Shown here piece by piece: positions 1 to 8,147 of a stretch of DNA of 20,234 nucleotides; positions within the stretch are counted from its first letter, which is position 1; each line of letters begins with the position of its first letter. Made by a program: the position numbers and the translations under genes. Location of the stretch: positions 599,761-619,994 of the forward strand of contig MNCI01028403.1 of NCBI GenBank assembly GCA_015680685.1, in the 5' to 3' direction. The notes under the pieces are model-generated. The model was not told the DNA's origin. It searched no databases and saw nothing but the letters and a program-made list of their open reading frames with translations. This stretch comes from Gnetum montanum (lineage: Eukaryota > Streptophyta > Gnetopsida > Gnetales > Gnetaceae).

Positions 1-1
1 T

Positions 2-499
2 CCTCCTTTTCTTTTTACAATGAAATTAAAGGATAAATACTTACACAATTGTTTGATTGATTCTGGAGCTACGTCTACTATAATGCCATTGTCTATATGT
101 AAGAAACATGGCTTGATTCCTGAAAAATCGAACAAAAAGATTGTTCAAGTGGATAAAAGTAGAGTGAATATTGTGGATCAGTTGTCAAATGTTCTATTGG
201 GGATTACTTCTGAACCTCGCATTATAAGTAGAGTAACTATTCAAGTGGCAGACATAACAAATTCACATGGTCTCTTATTGAGTAGAAGTTGGAGCAAGAA
301 TTTCTCTTGTTACATATCAACGGATTATTCTCACATGTGGTTACCTTGGAAAGGAGAACCAAATAAGATATACATCTATAGTGAACCTATGATGATTGAT
401 AACATTACTTCAAACAGAAGAAGTAAGATGGATGAAAAAAGAGGTGTTGAAAACAAAATTTGTACACTCCAAGAAAGTTATAGTCCTGAAAAAGAATAA
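2..499 (+). CDS. Retrotransposon aspartic protease domain of pol (5' partial)
   Basis: The reading frame is open from position 2, so the first ATG at 20 is not a meaningful start; the true beginning is off the window. The catalytic motif L-I-D-S-G-A, followed by T-S-T-I-M-P-L, is the D-S/T-G active site of a pepsin-like half-protease that dimerises and cleaves the Gag-Pol polyprotein. About 70 residues later G-L-L-L-S-R-S-W-S matches the conserved G-x-L-L-G-R-x-W segment of gypsy proteases. The tail after about residue 120 is a lysine- and glutamate-rich linker. The frame ends at TAA 497-499, but the same frame continues directly into the RNase H domain. The stop is therefore a lesion or a recoding site within pol, not a natural gene end. 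Confidence 0.8.
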   Translation, partial: PPFLFTMKLKDKYLHNCLIDSGATSTIMPLSICKKHGLIPEKSNKKIVQVDKSRVNIVDQLSNVLLGITSEPRIISRVTIQVADITNSHGLLLSRSWSKNFSCYISTDYSHMWLPWKGEPNKIYIYSEPMMIDNITSNRRSKMDEKRGVENKICTLQESYSPEKE

Positions 500-985
500 T
501 CAAAGCAAGAAGATAAATGGGAGTTATACTTTGATGGTTCATGTAATTCAAAAGGTACAGGATTCGGGATAGTTATATTCAAAAATGGTACACCTAAAAT
601 TCTCAAGGCAATTCATTTATCTTTCCCTTGTACTAACAACAAGACTGAGTATGAAGCTTTATGTATTGGTATGAGAATAGCTCTAGATAAAAAGATCAAA
701 GAAATCACTATTAAAGGAGACTCAAGATTAGTTTGTGAACAAGTAAAAGATAACTATGTCGTAAATAGCTCATTCTTAAGACCTTATAGGCAACTTTCTT
801 GTAAGATGTTAGACCAGTTTCAACATTGCCAAATAAAGCATGTAAATAGAGCAGAGAATCTTATAAGAGATGATTTGGCTAAGGCAGCTTCAACATTGGA
901 TATGCAAATATTAGAAAATTACAAAGATGTCATGATTGAAGAAGAACATCAACCATCAATACTAGACAATATAAGATATTTATAA
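500..985 (+). CDS. Archaeal/plant-type RNase H domain (aRNH) located between protease and RT
   Basis: Reading in the protease frame from codon 500, the segment begins W-E-L-Y-F-D-G-S and shows the complete RNase H1 catalytic set: Asp at 533-535, Glu at 647-649 in T-E-Y-E-A-L, Asp at 719-721 in K-G-D-S-R-L-V, and the last Asp at 869-871 before D-L-A-K-A-A. The N-N-K-T-E-Y context is that of the archaeal/plant-type RNase H carried by Tat elements as a second RNase H. It would remove RNA from RNA:DNA hybrids during reverse transcription. The first ATG (671) lies inside the domain, so it must be translated as part of a polyprotein. TAA stops bound it at 497-499 and 983-985. Its place upstream of RT is unusual; Tat elements as I know them carry it between the gypsy RNase H and integrase. 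Confidence 0.82.
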   Translation, partial: SKQEDKWELYFDGSCNSKGTGFGIVIFKNGTPKILKAIHLSFPCTNNKTEYEALCIGMRIALDKKIKEITIKGDSRLVCEQVKDNYVVNSSFLRPYRQLSCKMLDQFQHCQIKHVNRAENLIRDDLAKAASTLDMQILENYKDVMIEEEHQPSILDNIRYL

Positions 986-1414
986 GTATTTGAAGACGAT
1001 CATCAAGTATTAAGATTTATAAAGAATAAACAAGAATTTGAGGGTCAAGTGATGCCTGAAATGTTGTCAAATTCCAAAGCTAATTTCATTCCAAAAAGGA
1101 TGATTGATTTGGAAGATGAGTTCAAGAAAAATTTACCTACTGGAAAGGATATACAAAACCTAGATAGTCAAGCTTTCGAGACAGTGAATTTTGGATTAGA
1201 CAAGATGCCAAAGATGCTAAATGTTACAAAGGAGAGAGATTCAAATTTCAAGCAAGATTTGTTATTATGTCTACAAGATAATTTGGACAATTTTGCTTGG
1301 TCTTATGATGATCTTAAAGAGTTTCGGCAAGATGTGATAACACATAGTATTCCTTTAACAGAAGATTGGAAAATAGTTAAGCAAAAACAAAGGAAATTTA
1401 ATCCATCATTTTAA
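986..1414 (+). CDS. Pre-RT linker region of pol
   Basis: The frame continues unbroken from the TAA at 983-985 to the TAA at 1412-1414. Its C-terminal third contains N-F-A-W-S-Y-D-D-L, a histidine-containing H-S-I-P-L segment and K-Q-K-Q-R-K-F-N-P. This is the stretch that immediately precedes the RT fingers in plant gypsy elements (family consensus roughly FAWS-x-x-D ... H-x-L ... Q-x-x-R-x-x-P). The N-terminal part has no domain I recognise. No catalytic activity is expected; in related elements this region sits between the preceding domain and RT within the polyprotein. The TAA at its end falls six bases before the methionine at 1421. Confidence 0.7.
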   Translation, partial: VFEDDHQVLRFIKNKQEFEGQVMPEMLSNSKANFIPKRMIDLEDEFKKNLPTGKDIQNLDSQAFETVNFGLDKMPKMLNVTKERDSNFKQDLLLCLQDNLDNFAWSYDDLKEFRQDVITHSIPLTEDWKIVKQKQRKFNPSF

Positions 1415-1420
1415 CCAGCT

Positions 1421-3910
1421 ATGGAAGCTGAAATCAAAAAGTTGTTGCAAGCACAAATCATATATCCAGTACGATATTCGACATGGCTTGCTAACCTTAT
1501 CCCAGTAAGAAAGAAAAATGGTGATATAAGACTTTGTGTAGACTTTAGAAATTTAAACAATGCTTCAAAGAAAGATAAGTATCCACTTCCAAGAATTGAT
1601 GAGATGCTGATTAAGGTCTCAGGTTGTCAAGTGTATTCTTTCTTAGATGGTTTCTCAGGATATAATCAAATCGTGGTAGATAAGAATGATAGATACAAAA
1701 CATCATTTATCACCAAATGGGGAACTTTTTCCTACCAAAGAATGTCATTCGGATTGTCCAATGCTGGAGCTACTTTTCAAAGAGCAATGGATTTAGCATT
1801 TAAGGATTTATTAGGAAAATTTGTGGTTTATTTGGATGATATTACAGTATTTTCAAAAAGAAAAGAAGATCATATTGATCATCTCCAACAAGTTTTCGAC
1901 AGATGTCGTGAGTTTGGTATTTCATTAAATCCCCAGAAGTGTATCTTCGGGGTTAAATCTGGAAGTCTATTAGGCCATGTGATATGTCAAGAAGGGATTG
2001 TGATAGACAAATCTCGAATTCAAGCAGTCCAGAATATTGAGCATCCCACAAGTAAGAAATCTCTTAGATCATTCTTTGGGAAGATCAACTTTGTGAAGAA
2101 GTTCATCCCTGGATTCACTGAAATTACCAAACCTTTGATGCATATGCTAAAAAAGGATGTCCAAGTAGAGAAAACACCAGAATCAGAGAGAGCTTTATCA
2201 GAAATTAAAAAGGCTATACAAGAGGCTCCATATTTGGTAAAGCCTAGACTTAAAGAAGATTTTTGGTTATACTCTTTTGCTTCAAATGATTCTATCGCCG
2301 CTGTTCTAACACAAAAGGATAGTGAAGGTCAAGATGAACCAATTGGATTTTTTGGGTATCAGTTGAAAGGTTCAGAGTTAAATTACTCAGACTTAGAGAA
2401 ACAAGCTTTCGCAGTCATCAAGGCACTTCAGCATTTTAAATATTATTTGGAGAGTTCATTAGTTCACATTATGCTAATTGAACCTGCAGTCAAGCGATTC
2501 CTATCCCAAAATGAGATTGGATTGAAAAGAGGAAAATGGCTTATTAAGTTGCAAAGTTTCAGATTTTCATTGGAAATATGCAAGACAATTAAGGGAATGG
2601 GACTAGCTAAGTTAATGACTAGAGAAAATGAAGTGTGTACACTTGACACCCATGAAGAGAATTGGTATGATGAAATTCTCAAATTTCTTAGTACAAGGAA
2701 AATCCCAAATAATTTAACTGCAAGTCAAAAGAGAGCTTTCTTCAAAAGAGCACGAAGATTTGTTGTTAAAGATGGTATATTATATAGAAAGGATTTTCGG
2801 GGAGTTTTATTGGAATGTGTTCATAATGATCAAATTAGTTTCATTTTGGAACAATTTCATGATCATTTGAATTTATTTTATGAATCCCCTAAGTCAACTA
2901 TGCAACATATACTTCGATATGGATATTACTGGCCTTCCATGTATCAAGACATTAGTTCAAAGATTCAAAAATGCTATAAATGTCAAATTCATGGGCCCAA
3001 GATTAAAAGGGCTAGAGCCCCTTTAAAGCCAGTAGTTGCAGATAGACCATTTCAGCAATGGGGTTTGGATTTTATTGGTACAATTACTCCTTCAAGAGCT
3101 GGACACAAGTTTATTCTCACAGCTACTGATTATTTCACTAAATGGTCTGAAGCAAAGGCTCTAAGAGGAAGTTCAGCATCAGACGTGATTAAGTTTCTAG
3201 AAGACCACATTCTAAGTAGATTTGGTCTACCCGAAGTGTTAGTGTCAGACAATGGACCCGCCTTCAAATCCGAAGAGTTTATCAGATGGGCATCTGCAAA
3301 ATCCATTTTCTTATTTTCCTCATCAAATTATTATCCTCAAGGAAATGGCCTAGCAGAATCCACCAATAAAAAGCTTATTGCTTATATCAAGAAATCAATG
3401 GATGGGAATCCAGGAAATTGGATTGATTATTTACAATCCGCATTATGGTCAGATCGAATCAGATTCAAGAAAGCTATTGGGACATCACCATATAACTTAG
3501 TCTATGGTTTGCCAGCAAGACTTACAAACAAGATTATAAGTTCAGCTTCTGAATTTATACAAAGATATAGTGAAAAGACTGATAAAGATAGAAGTTTCAT
3601 GACTTTACTTATTAAAAGGGAAGCTGAAATAGATAAAGCAAGGGATAATTTGTTACAGAATACCTCACAAGTTAAAAGATGGTTTGATAGAAAGGCTTTG
3701 AAAAGAACTTTCAAGATAGGAGACCTTGTCCTGTTATGGAATATGAAGAAACCAAATAAGTTTACACCGACATGGATTGGTCCCTTTCAAATTACAAAGC
3801 AATTGTCAGAGGATACTTACAAATTATCAACCTTGGATGGCATGGAATTGCAATTTCCATATAATGTTTTGCATATAAAGCATTATTTGGGACAATTGCA
3901 TACAACTTGA
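1421..3910 (+). CDS. Pol: reverse transcriptase, degenerate RNase H and DD35E integrase
   Basis: An 829-residue frame copies element RNA and inserts the cDNA. RT occupies about residues 1-230: R-L-C-V-D-F-R-N-L-N, F-L-D-G-F-S-G-Y-N-Q-I, and the catalytic Y-L-D-D at residues 139-140. The gypsy RNase H (about 270-400) keeps the Glu in D-L-E-K-Q-A-F but has Phe and Ile-Glu where the first and third Asp are expected, so it is probably inactive. Integrase follows: an HHCC zinc finger (about 480-525) with C-Y-K-C present but Tyr487 where the second His is expected. Its core has Asp550 (L-D-F-I-G), Asp610 (S-D-N-G-P-A-F) and Glu646, an exact DX35E spacing. The end carries W-I-G-P-F-Q-I, a GPY/F-like module, without a chromodomain. 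The ATG at 1421 follows an in-frame TAA and is not the natural start. Confidence 0.9.
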   Translation: MEAEIKKLLQAQIIYPVRYSTWLANLIPVRKKNGDIRLCVDFRNLNNASKKDKYPLPRIDEMLIKVSGCQVYSFLDGFSGYNQIVVDKNDRYKTSFITKWGTFSYQRMSFGLSNAGATFQRAMDLAFKDLLGKFVVYLDDITVFSKRKEDHIDHLQQVFDRCREFGISLNPQKCIFGVKSGSLLGHVICQEGIVIDKSRIQAVQNIEHPTSKKSLRSFFGKINFVKKFIPGFTEITKPLMHMLKKDVQVEKTPESERALSEIKKAIQEAPYLVKPRLKEDFWLYSFASNDSIAAVLTQKDSEGQDEPIGFFGYQLKGSELNYSDLEKQAFAVIKALQHFKYYLESSLVHIMLIEPAVKRFLSQNEIGLKRGKWLIKLQSFRFSLEICKTIKGMGLAKLMTRENEVCTLDTHEENWYDEILKFLSTRKIPNNLTASQKRAFFKRARRFVVKDGILYRKDFRGVLLECVHNDQISFILEQFHDHLNLFYESPKSTMQHILRYGYYWPSMYQDISSKIQKCYKCQIHGPKIKRARAPLKPVVADRPFQQWGLDFIGTITPSRAGHKFILTATDYFTKWSEAKALRGSSASDVIKFLEDHILSRFGLPEVLVSDNGPAFKSEEFIRWASAKSIFLFSSSNYYPQGNGLAESTNKKLIAYIKKSMDGNPGNWIDYLQSALWSDRIRFKKAIGTSPYNLVYGLPARLTNKIISSASEFIQRYSEKTDKDRSFMTLLIKREAEIDKARDNLLQNTSQVKRWFDRKALKRTFKIGDLVLLWNMKKPNKFTPTWIGPFQITKQLSEDTYKLSTLDGMELQFPYNVLHIKHYLGQLHTT

Positions 3911-4275
3911 AGATGTCATCACACAAAATAATATATGTATATAGTATTATGTAAATATTACTAGGGATATAGTGTCCATTATATTTAATTATGATTTATT
4001 TATATTTGAAATATTATCTTTCCTTTAAAAGAGGCAAGTGGAAGCCTACAAGTGAAACAAGTGGAATTCTACAAGTTTGACAAGTGGGGAAGGTGACTCA
4101 TCCACCACTTAGTGAGGATTATGACAAATGGTTTGAATGCCTAGAAAGAAGGAAGCTTGGTTGAAGACACTTGGATGGAAGTTAAACATTTTAGCACCTA
4201 TAAAAGGAGGGTTAGATTGCTTAAGATTTCATCTACTTTCATTTCAAGTTTGGTAGTGAAGGTGAGAGAGAGCTA
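3911..4275 (+). promoter_or_regulatory. Pol-to-extra-ORF spacer with TATA box and CAAGTG cluster
   Basis: There is no coding frame here. A TATA box, ctataaaagg at 4198-4207, lies about 70 bp before the ATG at 4276, the right distance for a transcript start near 4230 and a short leader. Upstream, CAAGTG occurs at 4035-4040, 4049-4054, 4058-4063 and 4081-4086, with a fifth truncated CAAGT at 4072-4076. CAAGTG is an E-box (CANNTG). The arrangement suggests a separate internal promoter for the downstream ORF. That is inference from sequence; no transcript evidence is available. Confidence 0.5.
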
Positions 4276-4788
4276 ATGGAGTTTAAGAGAGCAACGAGAA
4301 AGCCTTTTATTCCATATGTGATGGGATGTTACCCTGAGCATATATTGAAGGCTTATCTAAAGGCTAGAACTTGTGGAGCTCCAAAGGAATGCCCTTTTAT
4401 GGCTTGGCTATCCGATGAATTTTCTTTTCTCACTTGGGGCTTGGATATAGAGTCCAATGTTTGGGAGCGATATCAAGATTGCTCCAAAGAAGAAGAAAAA
4501 GGAGAAGAGCCATCAAACTATGAGGATTATTTATGGGGATGGGGAGAAGCTTTGGCCTCTCAAGAGGAAAATGAAGGATTCAATGAAGAAGGACAAAAGA
4601 GCTGTTCCCAAAAAGAAAATGAAGAAAGGGTTGAAGAGAAAGCTCCAATAGATCAAAGTGAGAGCTCCACCAAGCAAGAGAACAACAAGACTCCCTTCAT
4701 CACATCAGAAATCTCTTATGAAATGGTGAAAGAGATGAGGATTCCCACTAAAGTAACCCTCACAATCCAGTTTCCATCCCAAGAATAG
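4276..4788 (+). CDS. Extra ORF between pol and 3' LTR, acidic protein of unknown function
   Basis: This is a 170-codon frame with ATG at 4276 and stop at 4786-4788. I do not recognise the family. The first 75 residues look folded, with several Trp, Cys and aromatic residues (for example P-F-I-P-Y-V-M-G-C-Y-P and F-L-T-W-G-L). Residues of about 75-145 are Glu/Gln/Ser/Lys-rich and low in complexity, probably disordered, and the C-terminal 25 residues regain hydrophobic content. I see no signal peptide and no membrane segment, so an envelope-like role is not supported. It occupies the position where Tat and Athila elements often carry an additional ORF, and it has its own TATA box 70 bp upstream. 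It could be an element-borne accessory gene or captured host sequence. Confidence 0.6.
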   Translation: MEFKRATRKPFIPYVMGCYPEHILKAYLKARTCGAPKECPFMAWLSDEFSFLTWGLDIESNVWERYQDCSKEEEKGEEPSNYEDYLWGWGEALASQEENEGFNEEGQKSCSQKENEERVEEKAPIDQSESSTKQENNKTPFITSEISYEMVKEMRIPTKVTLTIQFPSQE

Positions 4789-4990
4789 TCCATTGAAGGA
4801 CTTGATAATGTATAGTTGTTATGTACAGTTTGATTTTCTCCTAGGAATGAGGTTTTTGTCCCATCTCACCTTATGTTAAATGGGAATTTTCCTCAAAAAA
4901 TATTTCTTCTTGAATGTAAAAATTCAATGAAAATTTCAAGATGTTTTAGTTTGGGAATGAGGCTGCATAAGTTTATTTAAGTTTTTTTTT
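4789..4990 (+). other. 3' untranslated tail of the Tat-like element
   Basis: This non-coding stretch carries aatgaggtttttgtccc (from about 4847), a gggaattttcctc segment (about 4881) and a second gggaatgagg (about 4955). Such alternating AATGAGG / GGTTTTTGTCCC / GGG..TTTTCCTC motifs are familiar just upstream of the polypurine tract in many plant LTR retrotransposons. Their function is not known to me. Confidence 0.5.
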
Positions 4991-5003
4991 AAGGGGGCAA
5001 AAA
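4991..5003 (+). other. Polypurine tract (plus-strand primer) of the Tat-like element
   Basis: The purine-rich run aagggggcaaaaa abuts the LTR start TGTTGGCACA at 5004. This is the site where RNase H leaves an RNA primer for plus-strand DNA synthesis. It also fixes the left end of the 3' LTR. Confidence 0.8.
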
Positions 5004-5340
5004 TGTTGGCACATTTGGCCATTCTATGAAGCAGTAAGACTCCTGATTTGAAAACTAAAAACTCATGGGATCAATTTTGGTAAGCCTCTTGCTTCATTTT
5101 CAATAACTCACAAAGGTCAAGTCATGCTTCTAAGGTTGTTGGCAAATCAAAGTTCAATTGGTTAAGACTTTGTGGTGTGGTTCTAAATCAAAGTCTTAAT
5201 GAGATGATAAGATTGCTATGGGTGTAATTTTGGGGCAAAAACTGGCTTTTGGAAAATCTGCTGCCAGAGCTCAAATGGATTTCGGTGGAAACGTTGGAAT
5301 ACCATTCTCAAAAATATTTCAAAAAAAGTATATTTTAGTT

Positions 5341-5972
5341 TTATGCCCTTTTGTAGGCTCCTGATTTTGGCACAGCCGTTGAATTACGATGGTGTAATCG
5401 TTGGAGTTCATCCGCGCTTGTTGCATCCAGGGAAAAAATGCTAAAACCCTCACTCACGCAGTTGTTGGAACCCAGAAAAGCCTGAAACCCTTGGATTGGA
5501 GCGCCAGTGCTGAAGATCATCCTTAGAGCACCGCTGCTACTACTGACACGAGCGCCGCTGCGAGTGGAGTCGATCTGCCTTTTGTCGGCGTTTGAGTTGG
5601 CACGTGCGCTAGTCTGTGTGTCATTACTGGCCGTCATGAAAATGCCTGCGTAGAAGGCAGAAACAATAGGGGAGTGCTATGCGTCGGCGACGAAGGAGGA
5701 TGGACAGTGGCGGAAGGAGAGAAGCCTTTGTTCTGTGCGTGGCAGCCACTATGGCTTCAGTAATGGCCAGATCTGGCTGAGAAAGGCATAGATGTGGCCG
5801 ATGGAGGCGCGGATCCAGTGGGCGAACAGAGGCAGGCGAGGACTGCAATGACGGCAGTGGCACGAACACAACACGCAGTGGCGGCAATCAGGAAAGGGAG
5901 CCTCTGAAAATAGCACCATGTACAGAAAACCCCCAAATCTGAACCAGTATTTTTCTGTGTTCTGTCCCACAC
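5341..5972. other. GC-rich, CpG-rich block inside the U3 of the 3' LTR
   Basis: Against strongly AT-rich surroundings this stretch is rich in CpG (for example gagcgccgctgcgag near 5550) and in short overlapping reading frames on both strands. The longest are on the minus strand (98 codons at 5341-5637, 87 at 5624-5887); none resembles a family I know. Compositional openness alone explains such frames. It may be host sequence captured by the element or a CpG-rich regulatory segment. Confidence 0.4.
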
Positions 5973-6079
5973 GTAAAGGTCTAGCTATGGTTGCACTGCA
6001 GAAATCAAAGAATAGAAAACAAAGGGCAGAGAATTAGCATGGGTGTTTCTAGCTCATCCCTGCAACTTCCAAAAAATTT

Positions 6080-6328
6080 GTGCAGTTTACTTCATCTCTA
6101 AACAGGGCTTTTTCTTCTGAAATATTTATTTCAAATTTTAGACGGTATATCGTTCACTCCTCCTGCAACTTACCTTCCAAAACAGCAGCCATGTCCAACG
6201 CCGATGCATCCGGCATCGCATACCAGTCCGATGAATATGGCAACAAAGACACAGAGGCATATCAAGATAGGTATCCGGAGATATTTTTGGCCGATGCTCG
6301 TAAACCGGAGTTACAGTTTATAAAATAA
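6080..6328 (+). CDS. Short hypothetical ORF within the LTR
   Basis: This is an 82-codon frame, with a second ATG at 6191 in good plant context (gcagccATGt) that would give 45 residues. The N-terminal part of the long form is Ser/Phe/Arg-rich. The 45-residue part contains Y-Q-S-D-E-Y-G-N-K, which resembles the D-E-Y-G-N core of the dehydrin Y-segment, but five residues are too few to claim homology and no K- or S-segment follows. A GT at 6271 (gatag/gtatcc) could act as a splice donor. It could be a captured exon fragment or a chance frame. Confidence 0.25.
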   Translation: MQFTSSLNRAFSSEIFISNFRRYIVHSSCNLPSKTAAMSNADASGIAYQSDEYGNKDTEAYQDRYPEIFLADARKPELQFIK

Positions 6329-6370
6329 AATTTTAAAATTTGAAATAATTCTTAAAACCATATGTGCTAA

Positions 6371-6720
6371 GTATGAAGCCCCAGTTATAAACTTACCTTT
6401 TTTAATTATCTCAAGACTTCAAAAATATTATTATTTAAAATATTATGTAATTTACTACCTACAAATATTTGTAATATTAATATTAACATGTTTATAATAT
6501 TTTAAATATTTATAGTATAGATATAACTTCCAAAACATATGGTTAAGAAGTACTATAAATTAACTAACAATATATATATGTAGATATATATATATGTATA
6601 TCCATAGCATGAAGTACTCATTGTATGAAGCCTTGATTTAGAGACTTGCCTTCAATTATCCCAAGTCATAACAAATATTATTTTAAAACATAAAATTACT
6701 ACCCATTATAGATATTAATT
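6371..6720. repeat. Imperfect direct duplication in the AT-rich U3
   Basis: Two diverged copies of about 100 bp start at gtatgaagcc (6371) and at 6623, about 252 bp apart. They share tatgaagcc, acttaccttt/acttgccttc, aattatctcaag/aattatcccaag, aatattatt and tactacc in the same order. The spacer includes an (AT)n microsatellite at about 6570-6602. Confidence 0.55.
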
Positions 6721-6920
6721 ATTCCATTTAAATGATACATTACATTAATGTTAGCATAAAATTCTCCTAATTTTATGCATAACTTCCTACCTCCCTAACT
6801 ACATAACTTTCTCCTAGCTTGTTGAGCAAGTAATTTTCTAACTGGTTAGTCAAGCTACTTGGGAGAGAAGTTAGGTGAGATATTTTTAAAAATGTAACTT
6901 CCCTACCTACCTTGGAACCC

Positions 6921-6930
6921 TATAAAAAGG
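6921..6930 (+). promoter_or_regulatory. TATA box of the Tat-like LTR
   Basis: tataaaaagg lies in a locally GC-richer context (ttggaaccc before, cttcaagggtcaagg after), typical of plant LTR core promoters. Transcription would begin near 6950-6960, defining the U3/R border. In the missing 5' LTR the same sequence would drive the genomic RNA. Confidence 0.65.
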
Positions 6931-8147
6931 CTTCAAGGGTCAAGGAAGGAGGAGGATGATCATATCATCACTTCTCACATCACTTGGAAGACTTTTGGGA
7001 GAAGACTTGTCATCTCATTTTGAGAAGGCTACAAGTTAGCATTTGGGCTCTCACTTGGAGACATTTTGAGTCTTGGGAGAAGAGCTTTGTAAAGGAATTG
7101 TGAACGATTGCTTGCAAGATGGCTTGCTAGAGTAAAGATTTCAGCCTCTTTTTCATGGTCTTGTGAGTTATGAATTTCATTTTTTGTTTGTTTTAAATTG
7201 TTTAACTAGTGGTTTAGATAGTATCATCCTTGGCAAGTAATTTTGGAATTTTTAGATCGCCCTTACTGTTCTTGTTGCTCGATAGAAATTTCTATTAAAA
7301 TTTTTCCATAAAAGCGCTTGTGTTTAAAATCCTTGAGAGCATTTTAGTAGTAAATTTTGTTATTGTGCAACATGTGGGAACTGCTATTTGGATTGTTGTA
7401 AGAGAGCCTCTGTTTGTAGTCACGCCGTTAAACAATTCCGTAGTTGAGAGGGTTCAAAAATTCTTTGGTTTTTAATGGGACCAGAATAGCTTCTTTTTAT
7501 CTTTAAAGTGAATTCTCGTGGTATTTCAATCAGAAATTGTCAAGTCTTTTAAAGGTTCTATTTGAATGCAATCGTTGACATCTATTATCTAGTCAAAATG
7601 AAGTCTCGTACGTGGTAGTTTACGCAGAAATTTTTGGTAGCATAATAGGATTGTCTTGAAGATATTGCTTGTTTGAGCCTTGGAAGTTTGAACAATTCGT
7701 AGATATTGAATTTGGGATAGCTTTATTGCGAAGTGTTTACTCGTGTCATTTTACCTTGTTTAAATATTTGAGGTCTACACAAATCTGCTTTCTTTTCTTT
7801 TCTGCTTATTTCCATCGAATCTTGCTCTATTTCTAGTTTTCTTGTGGAACTATCTCTTTCTCTGGGGAAAATTAGAAGTAGATTGCGGAGTTGTGCTCCA
7901 ATGTTTTTGCAAAATTTTATTTGTTACAAGTAGGTATTATAAGGACTACGTAGACTAGGCAGTTGAACAAAATAGGAAATTTTCAACAACTCACTGTACT
8001 TGGCAAAGTTGGTTGAATCTCTTTAAAGTAATTCATTTGTAGTTTACACAACGTAATCATTACATTTCTCACAACCGCACACTGCAACATCACACACACA
8101 TACTCACATTAACTACTGAGTTCATTTGGAGGTATCTGGGCCTTGGT

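Noticed and set aside
2464-3714. Minus-strand frames of 72 and 70 codons inside pol
   Set aside because: They lie opposite the RT and integrase coding frame, whose motifs are clear; they are antisense shadows.
4457-4651. A 64-codon lysine-rich + strand frame
   Set aside because: It overlaps the 170-codon accessory ORF in another frame and its Lys-rich content follows from the AAG/GAA-rich low-complexity DNA there.
5624-5972. Overlapping minus-strand frames in the GC-rich block as genes
   Set aside because: Three frames overlap on the same strand, none has a recognisable motif, and high GC lowers stop frequency, so openness alone is weak evidence.
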